Shown here piece by piece: positions 1 to 6,424 of a stretch of 11,960 nt of DNA (positions are counted from its first letter, which is position 1; every line of letters begins with the position of its first letter). Source of the DNA: Nonomuraea sp. (GTDB taxonomy: Bacteria; Actinomycetota; Actinomycetes; Streptosporangiales; Streptosporangiaceae); contig JABFVJ010000425.1 in assembly GCA_013362835.1 (NCBI GenBank), forward strand, positions 1 through 11,960, written 5' to 3'. The notes under the pieces were generated by a model. It saw nothing but the letters and a program-made list of their open reading frames with translations. It was not told where the DNA came from and made no database searches. Both the position numbers and the translations under genes were made by a program.

Positions 1-178
1 CGGGCGGCTCTACCCGGTCGACGCGCTGGCCGGCGACATCCTGCGCGGGGTGGCGCGGAACAAGGCGCTGATCGTGGCGCCCGCCTCGGGGCGGGCCGCC
101 TGGCGCGGGGCCAGGCTGTCGCCGTCGGCCGCCGTACGGGTCGCGGGCCTCGCGGTCAGACGGATCGCCGGGCGCTGA
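1..178 (+). CDS. C-terminal end of a probable short-chain dehydrogenase (partial)
   Basis: Only the last 58 codons are present, read from base 2 to a TGA at 176-178. The tail begins GRLYPVDALAGDILRGVARN and ends VRRIAGR. A segment of the form 'D-A-L-A-x-D-I-L-R-G-V-x-R-N-K-A-L-I-V-A-P' is typical of the C-terminal region of actinobacterial short-chain dehydrogenases, after the Rossmann core. The nucleotide-binding glycine motif and the YxxxK catalytic residues lie outside the window, so substrate and activity cannot be judged. The gene converges on the methyltransferase at 194, with only 15 bases between the two stop codons, and its last codons lie inside a tandem duplication (161-239). The reading frame is well supported by codon use. 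The family call rests on the tail alone. Confidence 0.6.
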   Translation, partial: GRLYPVDALAGDILRGVARNKALIVAPASGRAAWRGARLSPSAAVRVAGLAVRRIAGR

Positions 179-239
179 GCACCTGGGTGGCCCTCACCTG
201 GCGGATCGCCGGGCGATGAGCACCTCGGTGATCCTCACC
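161..239. repeat. Imperfect 38-bp tandem duplication at a convergent gene junction
   Basis: Copy 1 (161-198) and copy 2 (202-239) are 38 bases long at a period of 41, and they differ at four positions. Copy 1 carries the last codons and stop of the dehydrogenase on the plus strand. Copy 2 carries the last codons of the methyltransferase on the minus strand. Copy 2 also keeps an equivalent in-frame 'gcc ggg cga tga' on the plus strand. It looks like a local duplication that separated two once-overlapping gene ends. Confidence 0.85.
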
Positions 240-976
240 ATCTCCCAGCGGCCCGACGGGTTGGCGGCCAGCAGGGCGGCCCGCGCCTCGGCGACGAACG
301 CGGGCAGGCGGTCGCCGAGCCGCGCCGGAGCCGTGAAGGAGTAGGAGAGCTGCAGGCCGAGCACGGCGTCGAGGTCGTAGGCGAGGCGCTGCTCGTCATG
401 GACCGACTCCAGGTCGGGGAAGGGCGAGCCGGGCAGCACGTCGTGGGGGTGCTCGCCGGTGGCCTGGAAGGTGCCCGGGGCCTTCGTCAGGCTGTCGTCG
501 GCCCCGAACCGCTCCCGTACGCGGCGCATCACGGGCTCCCACGGCTCCTCGACGGCGCCGCGTCCGGGGCCGACCAGGGCGACCACGCCGCCGGGCGGCA
601 GCAGGTCGTCGAGGTCGGCCAGCACCGCACGCCGGTCCATCCAGTGGAACGACCTGCCCATGACGACGTGGCCGAACGGCGGCAGCTCGCGCAGCCGGGT
701 CGAGTCGCCGCGCAGCCACCGGATGTTCGGCACGTCCGCCGCGAGGCGCCGGCCCTCGGCCAGCATCTCCTCGTCGGGATCCACGGCCAGGACCGCGCGT
801 ACGCGCCGGGCCAGCGGGATCGCGACCGTGCCGGGGCCGCAGCCGAGGTCGAGGACGACGGCGTCCGGGCCGAACGTCCTGGCGAGGTGGTCGATGGCCG
901 GATCGCCGTGGTCCGCGCGGTACTTTGCGTAGAACGGCGCCGCCCCGCCGAAGAGGTCCTTCACGGATGGCACCAT
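194..976 (-). CDS. Class I SAM-dependent methyltransferase
   Basis: This 260-residue protein has a class I Rossmann methyltransferase fold. Motif I is VLDLGCGPGT at residues 41-50. The acidic residue that would bind the SAM ribose is in AVDPDEEM (D66). A later VVMGRSFHWMD segment (about 104-114) and LLPPGG (125-130) match the motif IV and post-motif strands of the Methyltransf_11 type. The N-terminal FGGAAPFYAKYR is common in actinobacterial members. The substrate is not predictable. I used the ATG at 976, but a GTG four codons in (964) is an alternative: TATGGT lies 7 bases before it, which would suit a leaderless transcript. The 5' end is divergent from copC with only 39 bases between starts, so the two promoters must be compact or overlap. 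The 3' end lies in the tandem duplication shared with the preceding gene. Confidence 0.88.
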   Translation of the reverse strand: MVPSVKDLFGGAAPFYAKYRADHGDPAIDHLARTFGPDAVVLDLGCGPGTVAIPLARRVRAVLAVDPDEEMLAEGRRLAADVPNIRWLRGDSTRLRELPPFGHVVMGRSFHWMDRRAVLADLDDLLPPGGVVALVGPGRGAVEEPWEPVMRRVRERFGADDSLTKAPGTFQATGEHPHDVLPGSPFPDLESVHDEQRLAYDLDAVLGLQLSYSFTAPARLGDRLPAFVAEARAALLAANPSGRWEMVRITEVLIARRSAR

Positions 977-1000
977 ATACAGGTTCGAGACGTGTTCTAG

Positions 1001-1006
1001 GGAAGG
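1001..1006 (+). promoter_or_regulatory. Ribosome binding site of copC
   Basis: GGAAGG lies 9 bases upstream of the GTG at 1016. This supports that GTG over the in-frame ATG at 1031, which would remove the positively charged start of the signal peptide. Confidence 0.55.
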
Positions 1007-1015
1007 TTCTGATCA

Positions 1016-1546
1016 GTGCGGCGGCTACTCATGGTCCTGTTGCTCGCCGGCGTCGCGGTGGGGTTCGCCCCGGCGGCGCAGGCGCACAACGTGCTGGTCG
1101 GCAGCGACCCACGCGACGGGGCCACGCTCAGCGCCTCGCCCGCCCAGGTGACCCTGGTGTTCGACCAGGCCGTACGCCAGGGCTACGCGCAGGTGGGCGT
1201 GACGGGGGCCGACGGATCCTCGTGGGCCGAAGGGGCGGCCGTCGTCGCCGCCGAACGGGTCTCGGTCAAGGTCAGGCCGTTGCCGGCCGGCGGCTCGTAC
1301 GTGGTGGGCTACCGCATCCTGTCGGCCGACGGCCACCCGGTGACCGGGAAGATCGCCTTCAGCCTGGCCGCGTCCGCGACCGGGGTCTCGGCCGGGCAGA
1401 CCGGCCAGGGGTCGAGCGCGGAGGCCGCCGAGGCCGCCGCCAACGGCGGGGCGGGCATGGCGGTCGTGTGGATCGTCGCCGCCCTGCTGCTCCTCGCGGC
1501 GGGCACCGCGGTGGCGCTGCGCCGGGCCGGGGGGACACGCGCGTGA
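1016..1546 (+). CDS. copC: CopC-domain copper-binding protein, exported and membrane-anchored
   Basis: This 176-residue protein has an N-terminal signal peptide (residues 1-23) ending APAAQA. The mature protein would start with His24 (HNVLVGSDPRDG). In CopC proteins the free N-terminal histidine, with a later Asp and His, forms the Cu(II) histidine brace. The matching residues are D105 and H107 in SADGHPVTG. The beta-barrel domain covers about 24-117. A linker rich in Ala, Gly and Ser follows, then one membrane helix (about 149-168) with a short RR tail. The protein would thus be tethered to the outer face of the membrane. Methionine-rich Cu(I) motifs are absent, which suits a Cu(II)-only CopC. 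It overlaps copD by 4 bases, so the two are probably translated together. Copper uptake or supply is the usual role; the direction of transport is inferred from the family. Confidence 0.92.
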   Translation: MRRLLMVLLLAGVAVGFAPAAQAHNVLVGSDPRDGATLSASPAQVTLVFDQAVRQGYAQVGVTGADGSSWAEGAAVVAAERVSVKVRPLPAGGSYVVGYRILSADGHPVTGKIAFSLAASATGVSAGQTGQGSSAEAAEAAANGGAGMAVVWIVAALLLLAAGTAVALRRAGGTRA

Positions 1547-2574
1547 CCGTCACCGCTCCCCCTCGCACCCGCCGCCCCGCCGGCGGACGGCTCGTCGCCG
1601 GCGCGTTCGGCGTGTGCGCGATCGTCGCCGCCGTGGCGGCCAGCACGTTCACCGCCCAGGAGTCCGTGCCCGGCATCCCCATGCCGGGGCCGTTCGTGGC
1701 CTTCGGGCTGCCCGTCGTCAGGGTGCTGCTCGACCTCGCCGCCGTCGCCGTGGTCGGTCTCAGCCTGCTGCCCAAGCTGCTCGGCTTCGACGATCCCGGC
1801 AGCACCGAGCCGATCCTGCGCCGGGTGCGGCCCCTCGCCGTCATCGCGGCCTGGGCGTGGGCGATCTGCGCGCTGCTCACCATCGTGTTCCAGACGGCCG
1901 AGCTCAATCCGGGGCGCGTGCCCACGTTCGGGATGATCGCCTCGTACGTCGAGGAGGTCGGCACCGGGCAGGGCCTGCTGTTCAGCGCGGCGTGCGCGCT
2001 CGCGGCGGCGGGCATCGGGCTGATGGCGGTGCGGTTCGGCGAGAAGGTGCCCGCCGAGCTGCGGATCATCGTGGCGCTGTTCGGGCTGCTGCCCATCCCG
2101 GTCACCGGCCACGCCGTGAACTCGGTCTGGCACGACCCCATCATGATCTCGATGGAGATCCACGTGATGGGGGCGGCGGCCTGGTCGGGCGGGCTCGCGG
2201 CCACGGCCGTGTTCGTCGCGCGCCACCCTGGGCCGCTGGCCCGGGTGCTGCCCAGGTTCTCCAGGATGGCCACCCTGTGCCTGCTCCTGGTCGGGCTGTC
2301 CGGCCTGATCACCGGGCTCGGCACGATGGCGCTCACGCCCGGCGTCGAGCTGCCGGACGCGATCGTGACCAGCCATTACGGCGTGCTCGTCGTGGTCAAG
2401 ACGGCGCTGGTGGCGCTGCTGGTGCCGCTCGCCGCGCACATCCGCTTCCGCCTGCTGCCGGTGATCCGCAGGGGCGGGGCCACCGCCCTGGTGAGCTGGG
2501 CGGCGGCCGAGGTGGGCGTGATGGGGCTGGCCTACGGGGTCGCGGTGGCGATCACCCGGGCCTCGATCGGCTGA
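1543..2574 (+). CDS. copD: CopD family copper transport membrane protein
   Basis: The protein has 343 residues and about eight or nine membrane helices, matching the CopD/YcnJ membrane domain. Conserved-looking features include TGHAVNSVWHD (H190, H197), EIHVMGAAAWSGGL (H207), TSHYGVLVVVKTALV (H278, K286) and a C-terminal helix with E323. These histidines in or near membrane helices are candidate copper ligands. The start is a GTG whose last two bases overlap the copC TGA (GTGA), which argues for translational coupling. The frame stays open far upstream, but that extension runs through copC in another frame and is Arg/Gly-rich antisense-like sequence, so I reject it. There is no CtaG-like fusion at the C-terminus, as some actinobacterial CopD proteins have. 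The 3' end overlaps the convergent membrane gene by 43 bp. Confidence 0.9.
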   Translation: MTVTAPPRTRRPAGGRLVAGAFGVCAIVAAVAASTFTAQESVPGIPMPGPFVAFGLPVVRVLLDLAAVAVVGLSLLPKLLGFDDPGSTEPILRRVRPLAVIAAWAWAICALLTIVFQTAELNPGRVPTFGMIASYVEEVGTGQGLLFSAACALAAAGIGLMAVRFGEKVPAELRIIVALFGLLPIPVTGHAVNSVWHDPIMISMEIHVMGAAAWSGGLAATAVFVARHPGPLARVLPRFSRMATLCLLLVGLSGLITGLGTMALTPGVELPDAIVTSHYGVLVVVKTALVALLVPLAAHIRFRLLPVIRRGGATALVSWAAAEVGVMGLAYGVAVAITRASIG

Positions 2575-3716
2575 GGCCGCGGGTCACGCCTTCCTGCGAT
2601 CCATTCGACGGCCAGCCAGGCGGCCAGCAGGCCGAGCCCGGCCCACAGGGCCGACGACGTGACGAGGGGCGGGGCGCCGTACAGGCCGGTCTGGCCCTTG
2701 ATCGCGCCGTAGACCTGGCCCATGGCCGCGTTCTGGACGACGAGCGCGCCGTACGCGCCGGCGGTCACCACGGCCGTGCCCACGACCGCGCGTACGGCCG
2801 GGACGCGCACCAGGAACGCGAGGTCCACCAGCAGACCGGCCGCCACGAGGAAGAACGGCACCGCCGACGGCGGGAAGCCGGTGAAGGTCAGCAGCGGCCA
2901 GACCAGCGTGCGGAAGCCCACGTACGCGCCGGCCACGAGCGTCGCCGCGCCGAACCTGCCGATCAGCAGCCTGGCCACGACCAGCACCGACAGCCCCGCC
3001 ACCACGGCGTAGACCGGGTACAGGTAGTCGGGCACGGGCAGGGTGAACCCGCTCATCATCACCCTGTCGATCGGCCGGCCCATCTGGTCGGCGGCGAAGC
3101 GCAGCAGGGTCGGCTCGGCGTAGGTCGCGTGGTTGTCCCAGGCGCCGAGCGACAGGATGCCGTACTCCTGGTGCTGCTCGGGGAAGTGCACGTTCTCCAG
3201 GAAGAACGCGAAGAACGCGCCCAGCACGACCGTGCGCTCGCGCCCGGGGGGCGCGCCCATGAACCAGCCGCGGATCACGCCCGCGATCATGAAGAACGTT
3301 CCGACGTAGAGCATGATGTGCGACGGGCTCCACGAGGTGATGTCGAGCCCGTTGACGCGGTGGTTGATCAGGTCGAGCGGGACCGCGACCAGGAAGATCC
3401 CGGTGCCCCACTGGATGAGCCGCAGCGCCGCCTTGTCCACGCCGTAGCCGGTGTAGCCGTGGATCACGGTCAGGACGACGACGAGGGCGGTGCCGGCGGA
3501 GTTGAGCAGGTGGGGCGGGGCGAGGTCGTCGCGCAGCCACTTGAAGTGCCACGACACGTCCCACGCCGAGCCGAGCAGCTTGAGCGTGAGCGCCACCAGC
3601 CATCCGAAGTAGAGCACCCGGAACAGGTCTTGCGGCGTCTCACGCCCCGCCTGGCCTCTGGTCCAGTACGGCAAGGCCCACGCTGCGGCCTTCTTGAACG
3701 ATGCTGGTGACTTCAC
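2532..3716 (-). CDS. Polytopic histidine-rich membrane protein of unrecognised family
   Basis: The protein has 394 residues from the GTG at 3716, with about ten predicted membrane helices (roughly 33-52, 71-88, 101-117, 133-151, 162-175, 232-250, 257-276, 284-303, 309-326, 353-373). I do not recognise the family. Histidines cluster at helix ends in the first half: SWHFKWLRDDLAPPHL (H57, H69), IHGYTG (H86), INHRVNG (H119), SPSHIMLY (H133) and NVHFPEQHQEYG (H177, H182). That pattern suggests metal or heme binding, and the position beside copC-copD makes copper a reasonable guess. I chose GTG 3716 over the ATG at 3761 (overlapping the upstream stop as ATGA) for two reasons: the 45 bases between them use many T-ending codons unlike the rest of the gene, and they contain a good promoter ending 7 bases before the GTG. 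The ATG would add 15 residues. Confidence 0.8.
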   Translation of the reverse strand: MKSPASFKKAAAWALPYWTRGQAGRETPQDLFRVLYFGWLVALTLKLLGSAWDVSWHFKWLRDDLAPPHLLNSAGTALVVVLTVIHGYTGYGVDKAALRLIQWGTGIFLVAVPLDLINHRVNGLDITSWSPSHIMLYVGTFFMIAGVIRGWFMGAPPGRERTVVLGAFFAFFLENVHFPEQHQEYGILSLGAWDNHATYAEPTLLRFAADQMGRPIDRVMMSGFTLPVPDYLYPVYAVVAGLSVLVVARLLIGRFGAATLVAGAYVGFRTLVWPLLTFTGFPPSAVPFFLVAAGLLVDLAFLVRVPAVRAVVGTAVVTAGAYGALVVQNAAMGQVYGAIKGQTGLYGAPPLVTSSALWAGLGLLAAWLAVEWIAGRRDPRPQPIEARVIATATP

Positions 3717-3723
3717 GGCGCAA

Positions 3724-3752
3724 ATCTTACGGTCATCCGGCGCATCAGTCAG
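3724..3752 (-). promoter_or_regulatory. Promoter for a leaderless transcript of the membrane protein gene
   Basis: Read on the minus strand, CTGACT (3747-3752) is followed after 17 bases by TAAGAT (3724-3729), then 7 bases to the GTG at 3716. Both boxes match the housekeeping sigma consensus well (4 of 6 for the -35; TAnnnT for the -10). The expected transcription start falls on the start codon, giving a leaderless mRNA, which is common in actinobacteria. Confidence 0.5.
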
Positions 3753-3757
3753 ATGCC

Positions 3758-4555
3758 TCATTTGCCGGGCATCGAAGCCCGCAGCGAGTACATGAGCGGC
3801 ACCCGGGGCGAGCCCGCCGGGACGCGGTAGGCCGGGCCGTCGTGCGCGAGGGTGGCGAAGCGCCTGAACAGCGTGTGGTCGTGCTCGTGCAGGAACTCCA
3901 GCCGCAGCCCCGCCGCCGTCACCGCGCTGACGACCTCGCCGATGCCGTGCTGGAACTGCACGGAGGTCGGGTGGTCGAGCACGCCCTCGCCGGTGTAGCT
4001 GTGGGGGTCCTCCCAGACGTGGGGGCCGGGGTCGAAGTAGTCGTGGGTGACGACGGTGCCGGTTTCGTCGTCCAGGATGTCAGCGAACGGATGAAATTCC
4101 GCGATATAGAGGAATCCGCCGGGCTTGAGCAGCGCGGCGGCGGTGGCCGCCCATCGGGTCAGGTCGGGCAGCCACACCAGCGCGCCGATCCCGGTGTAGA
4201 CGATGTCGTACGTCTCGCCGCCCAGGGCCCGCGCCGCGTCGTACACGTCGGCGGCGACGAACCTGGCCGGGATGCCGCACTCGGCCGCTATCGCCCCGGC
4301 CTGGACGATCGCCGCGTCGGACAGGTCGAGCCCGGTCACCTCCGCGCCGCGCCGCGCCCAGGCGAGCGTGTCGAGGCCGAAGTGGCACTGCAGGTGGACC
4401 AGCCGGCGGCCGGTCACGTCGCCGACCTCCTCCAGCTCGAACGGCCGCAGCGGGTCGCCGCCCGCCTTGAACCCCTCGACGTCGTAGAAGTCGCTGGCGA
4501 CGTGGACGGGCACCCGGGCGTTCCAGTTGGCCTTGTTGATCTCCAGATAGTCCAT
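3758..4555 (-). CDS. Class I SAM-dependent methyltransferase (second)
   Basis: The protein has 265 residues. Motif I reads LVHLQCHFGLDTL (52-64), in which the usual DxGxGxG is replaced by LQCHFG. This variant is common in a distinct group of bacterial methyltransferases that begin with a conserved YLEINKANWNARVPVH stretch, seen here at residues 3-18. The acidic partner is D77 in VTGLDLS. DIVYTGIGALVWLPD (117-131) and LLKPGGFLYIAEFHP (142-156) are the later strands. The two methyltransferases in this window are not close relatives. The start lies 10 bases after the P450 stop with no well-placed ribosome binding site (GGAGGG is 18 bases away). The gene could therefore be co-transcribed with the P450 or leaderless: TAAGCT, which includes the P450 stop, ends 7 bases before the ATG. 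A patch at about 4077-4120 uses unusually AT-ending codons. The substrate is unknown. Confidence 0.88.
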   Translation of the reverse strand: MDYLEINKANWNARVPVHVASDFYDVEGFKAGGDPLRPFELEEVGDVTGRRLVHLQCHFGLDTLAWARRGAEVTGLDLSDAAIVQAGAIAAECGIPARFVAADVYDAARALGGETYDIVYTGIGALVWLPDLTRWAATAAALLKPGGFLYIAEFHPFADILDDETGTVVTHDYFDPGPHVWEDPHSYTGEGVLDHPTSVQFQHGIGEVVSAVTAAGLRLEFLHEHDHTLFRRFATLAHDGPAYRVPAGSPRVPLMYSLRASMPGK

Positions 4556-4565
4556 GCGGGCGAGC

Positions 4566-5984
4566 TTAGGAGACCCTCCGGGTCAGGATCACCGGCATTT
4601 TCTTGAGGCCGTTCTGGAAGTTGGACGTGAGCCGTACCGGGGGCCCGGCGAGCTCGACGTCCCAGGCGAGCAGCTCGGCGAAGACCGCGCGGAGCTGGAC
4701 GCGGGCCAGGTGGGCCCCGAGGCAGAAGTGCGGGCCGAAGCCGAAGCTGACGTGGTCGTTGGGGGTACGGCCGACGTCGAACCGGTCGGGGTCGTCGAAG
4801 ACGTCGGGGTCGCGGTTGGCCGAGGCGTGGTAGACGACCACCTTCTCGCCCGCCTGGATGCGCCGGCCGCCGAGCGTGAGGTCGCGGGTCGCCGTACGGC
4901 GGAAGTCCATGACCGGCGGCCAGTGGCGCAGCATCTCCTCCACGGCCGGATCCAGCAGCGACGGGTCGGCACGCAGCCTGGCCAGCTCGGCGGGGTGCCG
5001 CAGCAGGGTGAGCAGGCCGCCGGGGATGCCGTTGCGCAGGGTCTCGTTCCCGGCGACGGCGAACAGGAAGAACATGTTCTCGAACTCCGCCTCGGTCAGG
5101 CCGCCCTCCCGCATGGCGGACATGACCGAGTCGCGGGGCGTGTCGGCCAGGGCGTGCGCATAGGCGAACATGTCGGTCAGCGCGGCCTTCGACCGGGGGT
5201 TCATGCCCGGCTTGAGCTCGGGGCGGGCGGCCACCGCCAGGCGGCCCACCGGGGTCAGGGACTCGACCTCCGCCGTGGACAGGCCCGCGTAGTCGTCGTC
5301 CTGGTAGCCGATCACGCGGGAGGCCCAGTCGTACAGCAGGCGTCTGTCCTGGCCGGGCACGCCCATCACGTGGGCCAGCGTCCAGACGGGCAGGTCGGCG
5401 GCCACCTCCACGAAGTCGCACGCGCCCTCGGCGAGCAGCGCGGCGACCCGCTCCTTGATCGTCCGCTCCAGGGCGCGGACGGCGCGCGGCGTGAACGCCG
5501 CCGCCACGATCCGGCGCAGCCTGGAGTGCGCCGGAGGGTCCATGTTGAGCATCATGGACTGTACGAACGCCAGGTCGGACGGCGTGTCCGGGTCGCGGAT
5601 CTGGGTCGCGCCGAGGTGGGAGGAGAAGTCCTCCGGACTGCGCAGCACCCGCTTGACGTCGGCATGCCGGAACACACCCCAGTAGCCCGGCCCCTCGCGC
5701 CACGGGCCGACAGCGGGCTCGGGAATCCAGCAGACAGGCGACTCCACACGAAGCCGCGCATACAGGTCATACGGGACAGCCGCGGCGTACGTGGCCGGCA
5801 GGAACACCTCGGCAGGATCGCGGGTGGACAGCGAGCCCCGCTCGTCAGGGTCGTGAGGGGACGGCGAGGCCACCTCTCCACGGTCGTGAGGGGACGGCGG
5901 GGCCACCTCCGCAGCGTCTGGGGTGGACGGCGAGAACTCCTCGGCCGGGTTATCCACAGGACGTTCGCCTCGCTCCTCCGTCAT
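4566..5984 (-). CDS. Cytochrome P450 with repetitive N-terminal extension
   Basis: The protein has 472 residues if started at the ATG at 5984, about 50-60 longer than a typical bacterial class I P450. Catalytic landmarks are complete: DPPAHSRLRRIV (149-160), I-helix AGNET (311-315) with the acid/alcohol pair E314-T315, the K-helix EMLR (350-353), and the heme loop FGFGPHFCLG (414-423) with ligand C421. The AGNETLRN and heme segments resemble the CYP124/125/142-like group that hydroxylates lipids, sterols or terpenoids, but I would not assign a CYP family. A ferredoxin and reductase must come from elsewhere. Residues 15-69 are five 11-residue repeats; the conserved domain starts around EVFLPATYAAAVPYDLYARLR. 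The start is uncertain: GGAGGG sits only 1 base before ATG 5984, while GTG 5957 has GAGG 10 bases upstream. An open frame further upstream is antisense to the thioesterase and is rejected. Confidence 0.9.
   Translation of the reverse strand: MTEERGERPVDNPAEEFSPSTPDAAEVAPPSPHDRGEVASPSPHDPDERGSLSTRDPAEVFLPATYAAAVPYDLYARLRVESPVCWIPEPAVGPWREGPGYWGVFRHADVKRVLRSPEDFSSHLGATQIRDPDTPSDLAFVQSMMLNMDPPAHSRLRRIVAAAFTPRAVRALERTIKERVAALLAEGACDFVEVAADLPVWTLAHVMGVPGQDRRLLYDWASRVIGYQDDDYAGLSTAEVESLTPVGRLAVAARPELKPGMNPRSKAALTDMFAYAHALADTPRDSVMSAMREGGLTEAEFENMFFLFAVAGNETLRNGIPGGLLTLLRHPAELARLRADPSLLDPAVEEMLRHWPPVMDFRRTATRDLTLGGRRIQAGEKVVVYHASANRDPDVFDDPDRFDVGRTPNDHVSFGFGPHFCLGAHLARVQLRAVFAELLAWDVELAGPPVRLTSNFQNGLKKMPVILTRRVS
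5778..5942 (-). repeat. Five 33-bp (11-residue) tandem repeats in the P450 N-terminus
   Basis: Five in-frame units run EEFSPSTPDAA, EVAPPSPHDRG, EVASPSPHDPD, ERGSLSTRDPA and EVFLPATYAAA. The second and third units are nearly identical at the DNA level, so they duplicated most recently. The last unit belongs to the conserved start of the P450 domain. The others look like expansions of it, giving a Pro/Ser/Asp-rich segment that is probably disordered. Confidence 0.8.
5950..5958 (+). other. Perfect DnaA-box sequence TTATCCACA
   Basis: The nine bases match the classical high-affinity DnaA box exactly. They lie inside the P450 5' coding region, overlapping its alternative GTG start (5955-5957 on the minus strand). 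It is a single copy with no AT-rich unwinding region or dnaA/dnaN gene nearby, so this is not an origin. Function is unproven. Confidence 0.35.
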
Positions 5985-6009
5985 GCCCTCCAGCGTGCAT
6001 GATGAGCGC

Positions 6010-6417
6010 GTGACTCCAGAAGACGCGCAGGCGATTCTCCGGCAATACTTCGCTCCCTGGATCCAGGAGCTCGGGCTGCGGGTGGAGGAGGTGGGCGAGC
6101 GCCACGCCCTCGTCCGGCTCCCCTGGTCCGACACCCTGGCCCGGGAGGGCGGCGGGCTGTGCGGGCAGGCGATGATGGCCGCCGCCGACACCGCCACGGT
6201 CATCGCGATCTCCTCGGCCAGGGGCGGGTTCGTGCCGATGACGACCGTGCAGCAGTCGACGACGTTCCAGCGGCCGGTGACCGGCCACGACGTGCTGCTC
6301 GACGTACGGGTCACCAAGCTCGGCCGCTCCCTCGCGTTCACGGAGATCACGATGACCGCCGAGGGCGCGATCGATCCCGTCGCCCACGCCTCGACCGTCT
6401 ACGCGATCCTGGCCTGA
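6010..6417 (+). CDS. PaaI-type hotdog-fold thioesterase
   Basis: The protein has 135 residues from the GTG at 6010, close to the usual length for a single hotdog domain. The central helix and its lead-in, EGGGLCGQAMMAAADTATVIA (residues 46-66), match the HGG-D region of PaaI/4HBT acyl-CoA thioesterases, with glycines in place of the usual His and D60 as the likely acidic residue. The strands TTFQRPVTGHDVLLDVRVTK and SLAFTEITMTAEG follow in the family order. It probably hydrolyses acyl-CoA or an acyl conjugate in the cytoplasm; the acyl group is unknown. It is divergent from the P450. In-frame ATG 5983 is possible, but it would share the same CATG with the P450 start and leave no promoter room. 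CATGAT, 6 bases before GTG 6010, could serve as a -10 box for a leaderless mRNA, although no good -35 is visible. Confidence 0.8.
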   Translation: MTPEDAQAILRQYFAPWIQELGLRVEEVGERHALVRLPWSDTLAREGGGLCGQAMMAAADTATVIAISSARGGFVPMTTVQQSTTFQRPVTGHDVLLDVRVTKLGRSLAFTEITMTAEGAIDPVAHASTVYAILA

Positions 6418-6424
6418 CCCCCAT

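Noticed and set aside
925..1542. Upstream extension of the CopD frame through copC
   Set aside because: It is Arg/Gly-rich out-of-frame translation of copC. The GTGA overlap at 1543 is the natural start.
3433..3441. TTGTCCACG as a second DnaA box
   Set aside because: It matches the actinobacterial consensus at 8 of 9 bases but lies deep in coding sequence, and such near matches are expected by chance.
1614..3710. 698-codon plus-strand open frame
   Set aside because: It crosses copD out of frame and runs antisense to the membrane protein gene; its composition (Arg, Gly, His, Gln runs) is that of a GC-rich shadow frame.
4554..6002. 482-codon plus-strand open frame
   Set aside because: It is antisense to the P450, which has all of its catalytic motifs in the other strand.
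5985..6350. Upstream extension of the P450 frame
   Set aside because: It is antisense to the well-supported thioesterase and has no P450 similarity.
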